Positions 1 to 6,290 of a stretch of DNA of 6,954 nucleotides are shown piece after piece; the first letter of the stretch is position 1; each line of letters opens with the position of its first letter. The translations under genes and the position numbers were made by a program. Origin of the DNA: JBFLVQ01 sp040758525. Its GTDB lineage: Bacteria; Acidobacteriota; Blastocatellia; Chloracidobacteriales; JADJPF01. Location of the stretch: NCBI GenBank assembly GCA_040758525.1, contig JBFLVQ010000506.1:1-6954 (forward strand), given 5' to 3'. The notes beneath the pieces are model-generated. The model had not been told where the DNA came from. It ran no database searches and saw nothing but the letters and a program-made list of their open reading frames with translations.

Positions 1-1
1 G

Positions 2-121
2 GCACTATATGAGGCTGCGAAGCGAGGCACTGAATATTTGAAAAATATTAACCCTGCGAAATCTGGTGAAGTAAGATTTGTTTACAAAGCATTGAAAAAA
101 CGTGATCCTGCATTGAAATAA
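2..121 (+). CDS. C-terminal tail of an unrecognised protein, 5' end outside window (possible polymorphic toxin)
   Basis: An open frame enters from the left edge and gives 39 residues before a TAA at 119-121. The visible peptide is basic and mostly helical-looking (it begins ALYEAAKRGTEYLKN and ends KKRDPALK). I recognise no domain and cannot name the protein. Two things hint at a toxin C-terminus: a small soluble gene follows closely, as immunity genes usually do, and more small orphan genes lie downstream. The TAA may be premature, because the same frame continues without interruption and stays protein-like to 202 (next entry). Confidence that this is coding is fair; confidence in the toxin role is low. 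Confidence 0.55.
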   Translation, partial: ALYEAAKRGTEYLKNINPAKSGEVRFVYKALKKRDPALK

Positions 122-202
122 CAGTGGGGTAACGCTTATACCATTGATTTGAACAACCCTGAAGATCTACGAGATGATCTTCGGGTGCAATTAATCCAAT
201 AA
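122..202 (+). pseudogene. In-frame continuation of the preceding tail after a TAA codon
   Basis: In the frame of the upstream tail, 26 sense codons follow the TAA and end at a second TAA at 200-202. The peptide (QWGNAYTIDLNNPEDLRDD, then LRVQLIQ) has the composition of a real acidic protein end rather than random translation. Its stop sits 15 bases before the next gene's ATG, the tight spacing expected between a toxin gene and its immunity gene. The simplest reading is that a sense codon such as CAA, AAA or GAA became TAA, shortening the protein by about 27 residues. The alternative is that 121 is the true end and this is chance. Confidence 0.4.
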
Positions 203-217
203 ATGAGGTTATAAAGA

Positions 218-655
218 ATGATTATTAAGTTTAAGGATTTTATAGAGAAAGGTTGTTTAGGAAAAATTAAGACTGGTATTTCTCGCCAAGAAGTAATCAA
301 CCTACTCGGCGAACCAGATGACAAAACTCAACCTAAAGAACGTAATCCAATTTGGAAATATAATGACTTGCAAGTGTCTTTTAGAGGAGAGAGTCTTTTC
401 TTTATCGGGTTATATCTAGAACAACCTACACTAGTATTGCCAAAGCCTTTAACTCTAGATACGGAATTGCACAATATACGATGGTTAGATTCTTTTAAAA
501 AACACTTGTTAACAGAGGGCATCCATTTTTCCATAAACGAAAAATTAACATTTGATACGCAAATGTGTCTAGTGACTAATATTGGAGTCAACATAATTTT
601 CCAAGACAATGAATTAGATACCATTCAATATCTTAACGAGAAGATTAAAGGCTAA
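218..655 (+). CDS. Small soluble protein with a BamE/SmpA-like motif, candidate immunity protein
   Basis: The gene encodes 145 residues with no signal peptide or membrane segment. A GAGG Shine-Dalgarno site at 205-208 lies nine bases before the ATG and supports this start. Residues about 14-34 (LGKIKTGISRQEVINLLGEPD) match the pattern G-x-S-x-x-E-V-x-x-L-L-G-x-P typical of the first helix and turn of BamE/OmlA-like folds. There is no lipobox, so it is not a BamE lipoprotein. The rest alternates short hydrophobic strands with charged turns. Its close position behind a putative toxin tail suggests an immunity protein that binds the toxin in the cytoplasm; this is inference from context. The DNA is AT-rich compared with the metabolic genes to the right. 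Confidence 0.75.
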   Translation: MIIKFKDFIEKGCLGKIKTGISRQEVINLLGEPDDKTQPKERNPIWKYNDLQVSFRGESLFFIGLYLEQPTLVLPKPLTLDTELHNIRWLDSFKKHLLTEGIHFSINEKLTFDTQMCLVTNIGVNIIFQDNELDTIQYLNEKIKG

Positions 656-803
656 AATTTCTACACTAATTTTGTATCTTTGAAAAGTAAAACTAGCAAT
701 GAAAATTGAGTATAACTGATCTGCTTGCAACCTCCGATAACATTGGTCTACACTCCCTAATGATCAACTACAGTGCCAGCCATCTAATAAAAAGAAGGCT
801 TAT

Positions 804-980
804 ATGATTTCCACAAGAAATTTGGAACAATTAGCAGAAATAAACAGACTCAAGAACATCTGCAAATCTATTGCTATGCTAGATGCTATCCTTATGCCTG
901 AATGGGAGTATAGATATTATTCGTTTAACTCAAAATGGGATGAAAACGAAGAGATGGCATCTAGATTTTCCAAATCCTGA
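804..980 (+). pseudogene. N-terminal fragment of a small conserved protein, truncated by a frame-breaking junction
   Basis: An ATG at 804 with an AAGAAGG Shine-Dalgarno site at 792-798 opens a 58-residue frame. It reads through SIAMLDAILMPEWEYRYYSF and NSKWDENEEMAS, then ends at TGA 978-980. From memory, the segment CxSIAMLDAIL-x-PEWEYRYYSFNSKW-x-x-x-E-x-MAS belongs to a family of small bacterial proteins that continues with a glycine- and aspartate-rich stretch after MAS. Here that continuation is missing and is replaced by about four unrelated codons. The downstream coding sequence resumes in another frame and looks like a different protein. I read this as the front half of one gene joined to the back half of another by deletion. 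The family's function is unknown to me. Confidence 0.6.
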
Positions 981-1212
981 TGATCCAGATGGTTCAGCTG
1001 GGCTTCTATTTATACTAGATGGAAATCCTAAAACGTATCAAGAATGGAGTCAGAAGTATTACGAAAGACCTGTAAGAATTGATCTAGTTGAGGCAATTTA
1101 TCGGCAAGAACCCCTCACTAGAGATCTTGTTGCTGGTTTGAATCAAAATATTACTGTTAAAGATTTGGAAGATGATGCTATTGAAATTGGTTATGTAGTA
1201 GTCAGTACTTGA
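940..1212 (+). pseudogene. C-terminal part of a second small protein, fused out of frame to the fragment before it
   Basis: The frame ending at TGA 1210-1212 is convincingly coding from about 952 onward: RWHLDFPNPDDPDGSAGLLF, then FILDGNPKTYQEWSQKYYE, then PVRIDLVEAIYRQEPLTRD. An ATG at 883 exists in this frame, but residues before about 940 are just the shifted reading of the preceding fragment and carry no protein signal. The ATG at 940 would give 90 residues but has no clear Shine-Dalgarno site. It might be made by re-initiation, as the upstream frame ends inside it at 980. The peptide is soluble, acidic and tyrosine/tryptophan-rich, like many immunity proteins, but I do not recognise the family. 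It could also be a complete short gene with a poor start. Confidence 0.55.
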
Positions 1213-1266
1213 TCTGACAGTCGATTAATACCTGACAGCTAAAAAGGGTTGAGATAGAGGTACAGG

Positions 1267-1545
1267 ATGACTAATCACTCCTTAGTTTGGGTCTTCAATG
1301 GTGTAAGAAGTAATTTCCCTAGTGCTATTTTTTCTAATAGGGAGTTGGCAGAAGACTGGATCAAAAAATACCAGCTAACAGGTACGTTAACTGTATATCC
1401 AGTAGATATTAGCGCATATGAATGGTCAATAATAAATGGTTATTTTCATCCCAAGAAGGATGAACATTTTAGCCCAGAGTTTATTGGGCGGTTTAGTTCA
1501 GGCCATGAACATTATCATTATGAGGAAGGTGAATGTAAAACATAG
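1267..1545 (+). CDS. DUF7710-type small protein
   Basis: The gene encodes 92 residues from an ATG preceded by GAGG (1256-1259). The layout fits the uncharacterised DUF7710 family as I know it: an opening SLVWVFNG strand, FPSAIFSNRELAEDWIKKYQ (about 17-36), the hallmark LTGTLTVYPVDISAYEW (about 37-53), and a histidine- and tyrosine-rich end near HEHYHYEEG (about 80-88). The length is normal for the family and no residue block seems lost. There is no signal peptide or membrane segment. The role is unknown; members are often single small genes in accessory regions, and its place after the broken immunity-like genes suggests membership of the same cluster. Confidence 0.75.
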   Translation: MTNHSLVWVFNGVRSNFPSAIFSNRELAEDWIKKYQLTGTLTVYPVDISAYEWSIINGYFHPKKDEHFSPEFIGRFSSGHEHYHYEEGECKT

Positions 1546-1704
1546 ATTTATTCTTAACCATGTCGACTTTTTTGAGTTACATTCAGTGAGAATAGCATAA
1601 GTAAGGAGCAAGCCCTCCGATTGAAAGATCTTGATACCTCTGCCTCTCACTTAAAACTTAACCCGTTATGAAAATCATTCTTGCACAACGGATATATATA
1701 GACT

Positions 1705-2577
1705 TTAGGAGAAGACAATAGTTTTATTGCCATGCACAAGGACACGATCATCAATATGCCAGTGGACTGCACGCGCTAACACAGTGCGTTCAATATCACG
1801 GCTAATACGCTTCATATCCTCAAGACTGTCACGATGTGTAACACGTGCTACATCCTGTGCGATGATTGGACCATCGTCTAATTCATTAGTTACATAATGT
1901 GCTGTTGCTCCGATCAGTTTTACGCCTCGCTTGTAAGCCATAGCAAAAGGATTGGCACCGACAAAAGCTGGCAAAAAGCTGTGATGAATATTGATAATAC
2001 GATTGGGATAACAAGCAACAAAATGTGGTGAAAGGATCTGCATATAACGCGCTAATACAATAAAATCGACTTTGTCTTTTAATAGCGTAAGTATCTCTGC
2101 CTCCTGTCGTGGCTTGGTATCAGGTGAAATTGGTAGGTAGTAGTAAGGCAGATCAAAAGCCTCTACACGCTGCCGTAAACTCTCATGGTTACTAATAACC
2201 ATAGGTATCTCAACAGCCAATTCTCCTGATTGCCAGCGCCAGAGTAGATCCAATAGACAATGGTCATATTGAGAGACCAGTATTGCCATTCGCTTGATAT
2301 GATCGGCATAAGCAATCTGCCATTGCATCTGGAAACGTGCTGCAACATTCGCAATATCGATCTCTAGTTGTGCTTGATCGAATTCAGCACGTCGCAGATC
2401 GAACACTAAACGCATAAAGAACTGTCCACCATTGGGATCAGTAGAATGTTGATCCGAAATAATAATGTTACAACCATGCTGGAAAAGCACTTGCGCTATT
2501 GCCGCAACAATACCTGGTTGATCTGGACAGCTTACCAACAGCCGTGCCATGTGTACTACAGATCTACTTGATACCAT
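1705..2577 (-). CDS. purU: Formyltetrahydrofolate deformylase PurU
   Basis: This cytoplasmic enzyme hydrolyses 10-formyltetrahydrofolate to formate and tetrahydrofolate, balancing the one-carbon pool and supplying formate for PurT-dependent purine synthesis. Counting from the ATG at 2583, an N-terminal ACT domain (about 14-85, starting ARLLVSCPDQPGIVAAIAQ) is followed by a formyltransferase-fold domain (about 96-280). The catalytic triad of the fold is intact: Asn198 and His200 in IINIHHSFLPAF, and Asp236 in ELDDGPIIAQ. Length (290-292 residues) is usual. I place the start at the ATG at 2577, two codons inside the longest frame: the AAAAGG Shine-Dalgarno site is seven bases from it but only one base from the 2583 ATG. 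The gene stands alone, divergent from the porin gene. Confidence 0.95.
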   Translation of the reverse strand: MVSSRSVVHMARLLVSCPDQPGIVAAIAQVLFQHGCNIIISDQHSTDPNGGQFFMRLVFDLRRAEFDQAQLEIDIANVAARFQMQWQIAYADHIKRMAILVSQYDHCLLDLLWRWQSGELAVEIPMVISNHESLRQRVEAFDLPYYYLPISPDTKPRQEAEILTLLKDKVDFIVLARYMQILSPHFVACYPNRIINIHHSFLPAFVGANPFAMAYKRGVKLIGATAHYVTNELDDGPIIAQDVARVTHRDSLEDMKRISRDIERTVLARAVHWHIDDRVLVHGNKTIVFS

Positions 2578-2584
2578 ATTCATA

Positions 2585-2590
2585 CCTTTT
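2585..2590 (-). promoter_or_regulatory. Shine-Dalgarno site deciding the purU start
   Basis: On the minus strand the bases read AAAAGG. They end one base before the ATG at 2583 and seven bases before the ATG at 2577. Only the second spacing is workable for a ribosome, so this site favours the shorter protein. Confidence 0.5.
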
Positions 2591-2610
2591 CAAAATTGAC
2601 AATATCTATT

Positions 2611-2619
2611 ATTCTATCA
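2611..2619 (-). promoter_or_regulatory. Possible extended -10 promoter for purU
   Basis: The minus strand reads TGATAGAAT, one base off the extended -10 consensus TGnTATAAT. It would start transcription about 20 to 30 bases upstream of the purU start codon, a sensible leader length. No good -35 box lies at the right distance, which is tolerable for an extended -10 promoter. Judged by eye in an AT-rich spacer, so it may be chance. Confidence 0.25.
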
Positions 2620-2780
2620 ACTCACATTGAAAGAACCGATTGGAATTATTCAGTAAAATTATGATATCAAGTATTAACTTGACCAAACCACTTACGCAAG
2701 ACCTTTAGAAGCTTCCATGTTGCTGTATTGATAATCTGTACTAACTAAATCCTAGGTGAAATCTTGAGGAGGAGATCATC

Positions 2781-4277
2781 ATGAAAAGGAACAAGCTACT
2801 TGTGGGGTTATTGTTGATACTTTTCTCGATCAACACAAGTAGACTAGCCCAAGCCTATACTAACGGTGAAAAAGAGTCTGGCAAAGGTGATACCACTACG
2901 CCAGCTGCCAAAGCCACCGATAAGACTACTAACCTCAGTGCTGAGGAACAACTGCTACTACTAAATGAAAAGGTACGTAGACTGGAAGAGATGGTTGAAC
3001 GTCAACAACGTATCATTGAAACCTTGCAACCCAAGGCCAATCAGGTTACTGAGACTAATGCTACGGTAGCAGGCCATACTAGTGAAGCAGTTCACACTGA
3101 GACAGCGATACCCAGTCCTGCTCCAGCCCAACCAGAGGGTTTGAATGATGAGCAGAACAAGAAACTTGACTCACTCCATAAAGCTTTTGGACAGTTTACC
3201 ATCTCTGGTGATTTACGTTTCCGCTATGATGGCCAGTTTGATCAGGGTTTTGATGCGCCAGTAGAGCAGCCAGACCGTAATCGCCTACGTGTACGCGCGC
3301 GCTTACAGTTGGCAGGCGCATTCCATAACAATTTCGACTGGGCGATTCGTGTTGCGACGGGTAGTTTTACCAATCCTGCTACTACCAATCAGGACGCTAC
3401 CAATTTCTTTACCCGTAAGCCAGTAGGATTTGATCGTTACTTCATACGCTATAACTCTAAGACTGAACCAGCAGGAATTATTCTACAGGCAGGCAAGTTC
3501 GATTATCCTTGGAAACGCACCGAACTCACCTTTGACAACGATATACAACCAGAAGGCGTGGCGGAAACAATCTATTTCAAGGGTAAAGGCGCGTTAAAGG
3601 ATGCTCGTATTATTGCTTTCCAACTCCCCTTGAATGAGGTCTCGTTAGGAAAAGATGCGGTTCTATTTGGTGGTCAGTTACAAAGCACAATTGGTGCAGG
3701 AAATTGGACTGCCACAGGAGCAGCAACATTCCTCAACTTTAATCAGGTAGATCAGATTGCCCGTTCTTTGGGACGGCCTTCTACACAAGTAGGTGGCGGC
3801 CTGGAAGTTGGTACAACCAATCGAGTGCGTCGTGATGCTAATGGCAACATTATAGGATTTGTTACCAACTACAACATTCTCGATCTTATCGGTGAAGTGA
3901 CCTACAACGGTTTTAATAAGTATCCCATCACTGTAGTCTTCAACTATGCACGTAATATGTCAGACAGATTGGAAACTCTCAAAGAAGAGGATGCCTACTG
4001 GACTGAGTTCAAGGTTGGGCGGTTGAAAGAGAAAGGTGATGTAGAACTTACTTATACCTTCTCACGTGTAGAGCAGGATGCGGTGTTGGGTGTATTTAGT
4101 TTTGATGATTTCTTACAGACCAACAGCCGCAACAATCGTATCACCTTCGCCTATATGGTCAACAATAACGTCTTTGTTCAGTTTCTCAACTTCTTTAACG
4201 AGAGGTTCAATACCTTACCAAATCGTGGCAGCCGCACTCAGAAACGCTTCCAGTTTGATGTCAACTACCGTTTCTAA
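2781..4277 (+). CDS. Putative outer-membrane porin with N-terminal coiled coil (Porin_5-like)
   Basis: The product (498 residues) is exported: residues 1-25 are a classical Sec signal peptide (MKRNK, hydrophobic core, AQA before the cut). Residues about 52-84 form a heptad-patterned coiled coil (LSAEEQLLLLNEKVRRLEEM onward), which in such porins trimerises in the periplasm. A Thr/Ala/Pro-rich linker reaches to about 125. The beta-barrel starts near FGQFTISGDLRFRYDGQFD (about 136-154), followed by the aromatic, arginine-rich strands of the putative-porin family (RNRLRVRARLQLAGAF). It ends in FQFDVNYRF, the terminal Phe recognised by the Bam complex. A very strong GAGGAGGAG site at 2766-2774 suggests high expression. 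The solute is not evident. A terminator follows directly at 4285. Confidence 0.88.
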   Translation: MKRNKLLVGLLLILFSINTSRLAQAYTNGEKESGKGDTTTPAAKATDKTTNLSAEEQLLLLNEKVRRLEEMVERQQRIIETLQPKANQVTETNATVAGHTSEAVHTETAIPSPAPAQPEGLNDEQNKKLDSLHKAFGQFTISGDLRFRYDGQFDQGFDAPVEQPDRNRLRVRARLQLAGAFHNNFDWAIRVATGSFTNPATTNQDATNFFTRKPVGFDRYFIRYNSKTEPAGIILQAGKFDYPWKRTELTFDNDIQPEGVAETIYFKGKGALKDARIIAFQLPLNEVSLGKDAVLFGGQLQSTIGAGNWTATGAATFLNFNQVDQIARSLGRPSTQVGGGLEVGTTNRVRRDANGNIIGFVTNYNILDLIGEVTYNGFNKYPITVVFNYARNMSDRLETLKEEDAYWTEFKVGRLKEKGDVELTYTFSRVEQDAVLGVFSFDDFLQTNSRNNRITFAYMVNNNVFVQFLNFFNERFNTLPNRGSRTQKRFQFDVNYRF

Positions 4278-4284
4278 TAGGGTT

Positions 4285-4322
4285 AAACTACCGGGAAGAA
4301 AATCTCTCTTCCCGGTAGTTTT
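4285..4322. terminator. Bidirectional rho-independent terminator between convergent genes
   Basis: A perfect 15-bp inverted repeat (4285-4299 with 4307-4321; arm AAACTACCGGGAAGA) encloses a 7-base loop. On the plus strand the stem runs into TTTTAATTT, a good U-tract for ending porin transcription. On the minus strand the arm ends in TTT followed by AACCC, a weaker tract, but the hairpin lies just beyond the aminotransferase stop at 4327 and could serve that gene too. Confidence 0.9.
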
Positions 4323-4326
4323 AATT

Positions 4327-5676
4327 TCAACCTTTCAGTACTGCGGCAATCGATTGATCAAAGATCTCTAGTGCGGTATCGACTTCATTAGCAGTAATAA
4401 GCAGCGGGGGTGAGAAACGCATTGTACTCTCCCCTGCCCCTTGAAGAATCAATCCACGCTTAAAAGCCTCTACTTCAACACGATTACGTAGATCACCAGC
4501 AGGAGTATTGGAGGTGCGATCGGTAACAAATTCAACCCCAATCATTAGGCCCAAGCCACGCACATCAAATATCACTTCAGAATACTTGGCCGCGATCGAC
4601 TTTAGACCTTCTAGTAGCCTTGTTCCCATACGGGCAGAATTCTCTAACAGACCACCTTCCAAAAGTTCAAATGTCTTTATTGAAGCGGCAATTGCTACTG
4701 GATTGCCCCCAAAAGTAGAAGCGTGGGCACCTGCCTGCCATTGCATATATTCGGCACGCGCCACGGTTGCCGACAAAGGCAGCCCTGAAGCAATGCCTTT
4801 TGCTAAGCAGATCACATCTGGCTCAACACCAGAATGTTGGCAGGCAAACATTTTGCCGGTACGACCCATTCCTGACTGTACTTCATCAGCAATCAGCAGT
4901 ATCCCATGCCGATCACATAATGCCCTTAATTCTTGTAAGAATTTTGCAGGTGGGACAACATAACCACCTTCACCCTGTACTGGCTCAACCACCACCGCTG
5001 CTACTTCGTCTGATGGCATGGTAGTTTTAAAGAGGCGATCCTCGATCACTTTTACACATTCCACAGCACAGCTTTCTGGAGTCTTACCATAAGCGCAGCG
5101 TTTACAGTTGGCATAAGGGATATGAGTAACATCAAGAGCTTGTCGGCCAAAGCCTTGACGCTGAACGGCACGTGATGCGGTCAAGGAGAGCGCACCCATT
5201 GTGCGGCCATGAAAGCTATTAAAGAAAGCAATAAATTTAGGCCGTCGGCGTGCATAAGTAGCAATCTTGATTGCCGTCTCGATCGCTTCAGCACCTGAAT
5301 TGCCAAAATGGATACGCTTGGGAGAATCGCCTGGAGTAGTCTCCTCCAACTTTTTTGCTAAATCGGCGATCTGTTCATAATAGTAATCGGTGCTAGATAT
5401 ATGAACAAACTCTTGGGATTGTGCGGCGATCGTCTTGGCTATCTCTGGATGGCAATGGCCGGTTGACAATACTGCCACTCCAGCATTGAAATCAAGAAAG
5501 AGATTGCCATCAACATCCTCTATAACAGCGCCCCAACCACGTTTGATTACCAAGGGGTAAGTTCTTGTATAACTAGGGGAGAGGTAACGCGCATCTTTAG
5601 CCAAAACCTCTTTTGCCTTTGGGCCAGGTAGTTCTGTTTTAATAAAAGGTATTTTCGAATTTGCTGTTGCAGTCAT
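4327..5676 (-). CDS. gabT: Class III PLP-dependent aminotransferase, GABA/acetylornithine aminotransferase family
   Basis: This cytoplasmic, fold-type I enzyme has 449 residues, a normal length. The PLP-binding set is complete: NSGAEA (126-131) for phosphate, FHGRTMG (155-161), Asp264 in LIADEVQSGMGRTG for the pyridine nitrogen, and the Schiff-base Lys293 in LAKGIASGLPLSA. EPVQGEGGYVVPP (231-243) and STFGGNP (320-326) are further family signatures. The likely reaction is transamination of an omega-amino donor such as GABA with 2-oxoglutarate. However, the ELPGPKAKEVLAKDARYLSP start resembles a subgroup that includes archaeal amino-acid racemases and ornithine aminotransferases, so the substrate is uncertain. 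Four cysteines (191, 194, 203, 207) are clustered in an insertion. An AGGAGG site lies nine bases before the ATG. The gene is single and shares a terminator with the porin. Confidence 0.85.
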   Translation of the reverse strand: MTATANSKIPFIKTELPGPKAKEVLAKDARYLSPSYTRTYPLVIKRGWGAVIEDVDGNLFLDFNAGVAVLSTGHCHPEIAKTIAAQSQEFVHISSTDYYYEQIADLAKKLEETTPGDSPKRIHFGNSGAEAIETAIKIATYARRRPKFIAFFNSFHGRTMGALSLTASRAVQRQGFGRQALDVTHIPYANCKRCAYGKTPESCAVECVKVIEDRLFKTTMPSDEVAAVVVEPVQGEGGYVVPPAKFLQELRALCDRHGILLIADEVQSGMGRTGKMFACQHSGVEPDVICLAKGIASGLPLSATVARAEYMQWQAGAHASTFGGNPVAIAASIKTFELLEGGLLENSARMGTRLLEGLKSIAAKYSEVIFDVRGLGLMIGVEFVTDRTSNTPAGDLRNRVEVEAFKRGLILQGAGESTMRFSPPLLITANEVDTALEIFDQSIAAVLKG

Positions 5677-6069
5677 ACTTCTGATCCTCCTGCTCTACGC
5701 ACTACACCAACACAGTAGTCTCCTATAGGTACTCCCTGGTAGATGTAATAGAGATAGTTTATCGATTTAAAATTTGAACAGCACGTAGGGAAGAAATAAG
5801 GCTAATCTGCAAACAGGTTAGTACGTATCTCTACAGGGGTGGGGTTGGTGGCAATTTTGGTAGGCAAAAAAATCCGACTCAACATAATTAATTAACCCCA
5901 TAAGACAGTACTATACCTTCAATTATGAACGATAGAGGGAGAGATTGCCAAGGCTTTTCTGAAACTTAGCAAAGGATTGTGGGTAAGACCCTTTTTCTAT
6001 CCTCAAGCAACGTGTATGTGCGCTGCTACACCAAAGAGAGAAATAAGATACAAGCTTGGGGTTAAAATA
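5677..6069. other. Gene-free stretch between divergent genes
   Basis: These 393 bases separate the starts of the aminotransferase gene (leftward) and the small membrane-protein gene (rightward), so both promoters should be here. I see no credible gene: a TTG-started extension of the downstream frame from 5977 lacks a ribosome site and adds an uncharacteristic peptide. A GT-rich run (5836-5869) and one short inverted repeat (5802-5821) are the only visible structures. A hand scan found no GG-N10-GC sigma-54 promoter on either strand. Confidence 0.6.
5802..5821. repeat. Short inverted repeat, possible operator
   Basis: CTAATCTG and CAGGTTAG are inverted around the 4-base loop CAAA, with one mismatch (a G-U pair if transcribed). 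A 20-base near-palindrome about 125 bases upstream of the aminotransferase start could be a dimeric regulator's binding site. No U-tract follows, so it is not a terminator. It could also be chance. Confidence 0.25.
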
Positions 6070-6270
6070 ATGGATACGATAACCGATCGGCAAAAAATCA
6101 TTGAAGGGTTGCTGGCGATTGCACAAGGTCTACTACTTTTTGGACTTTCCGTACTGGTACTATTAATTGTCTATCTGCCGCTTAGCCTTGCCATCGCCAT
6201 GATCTTTGGTGTGGTAGGAAGTATTTGCCTGTTTTATGGTATCAACTCACTGGTAGCAAAAACTAATTAG
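6070..6270 (+). CDS. Small membrane protein with two predicted transmembrane helices
   Basis: The protein has 66 residues. After a charged start (MDTITDRQKIIEG) there are about 45 nearly continuous hydrophobic residues, best read as two helices (about 13-34 and 38-58) broken at Tyr35-Leu36-Pro37, then a short polar tail (SLVAKTN). It has no signal-peptide cleavage site and no recognised motif, and I do not know its function. The ATG at 6070 is preferred over the TTG at 5977 because the extra residues look non-coding; the GGGG about nine bases before the ATG is only a weak ribosome site. The gene ends 20 bases from the convergent regulator gene. Both ends of the helical hairpin would face the same side of the inner membrane. 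Confidence 0.6.
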   Translation: MDTITDRQKIIEGLLAIAQGLLLFGLSVLVLLIVYLPLSLAIAMIFGVVGSICLFYGINSLVAKTN

Positions 6271-6290
6271 CCTGCAAATACCTGCACTTG

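Noticed and set aside
119..121. Stop-codon recoding or programmed readthrough
   Set aside because: Several genes here, including purU and the porin, end at TAA, and no readthrough context or downstream structure is visible; a nonsense mutation is simpler.
883..1212. Single intact 109-residue gene starting at 883
   Set aside because: Residues before about 940 are the shifted reading of the well-supported 804 frame, and there is no ribosome site before 883.
1663..1691. CCGTT...AACGG hairpin downstream of purU as a terminator
   Set aside because: Only a 5-bp stem with a 19-base loop and no U-tract on the needed side.
4508..5024. Plus-strand reading frames opposite the aminotransferase gene
   Set aside because: They are antisense shadows of a strongly supported gene and show no protein features or ribosome sites.
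5677..6069. Sigma-54 (-24/-12) promoter that would link the NtrC-class regulator to its neighbours
   Set aside because: TGGCAATTTTGGTAGGCA at 5849-5866 looked tempting, but the GG and GC are 12 bases apart, not 10, and no other site with correct spacing was found by hand.
5977..6270. 97-residue version of the small membrane protein starting at a TTG
   Set aside because: No Shine-Dalgarno site, a rare start codon, and the extra 31 residues look non-coding; the ATG at 6070 fits better.
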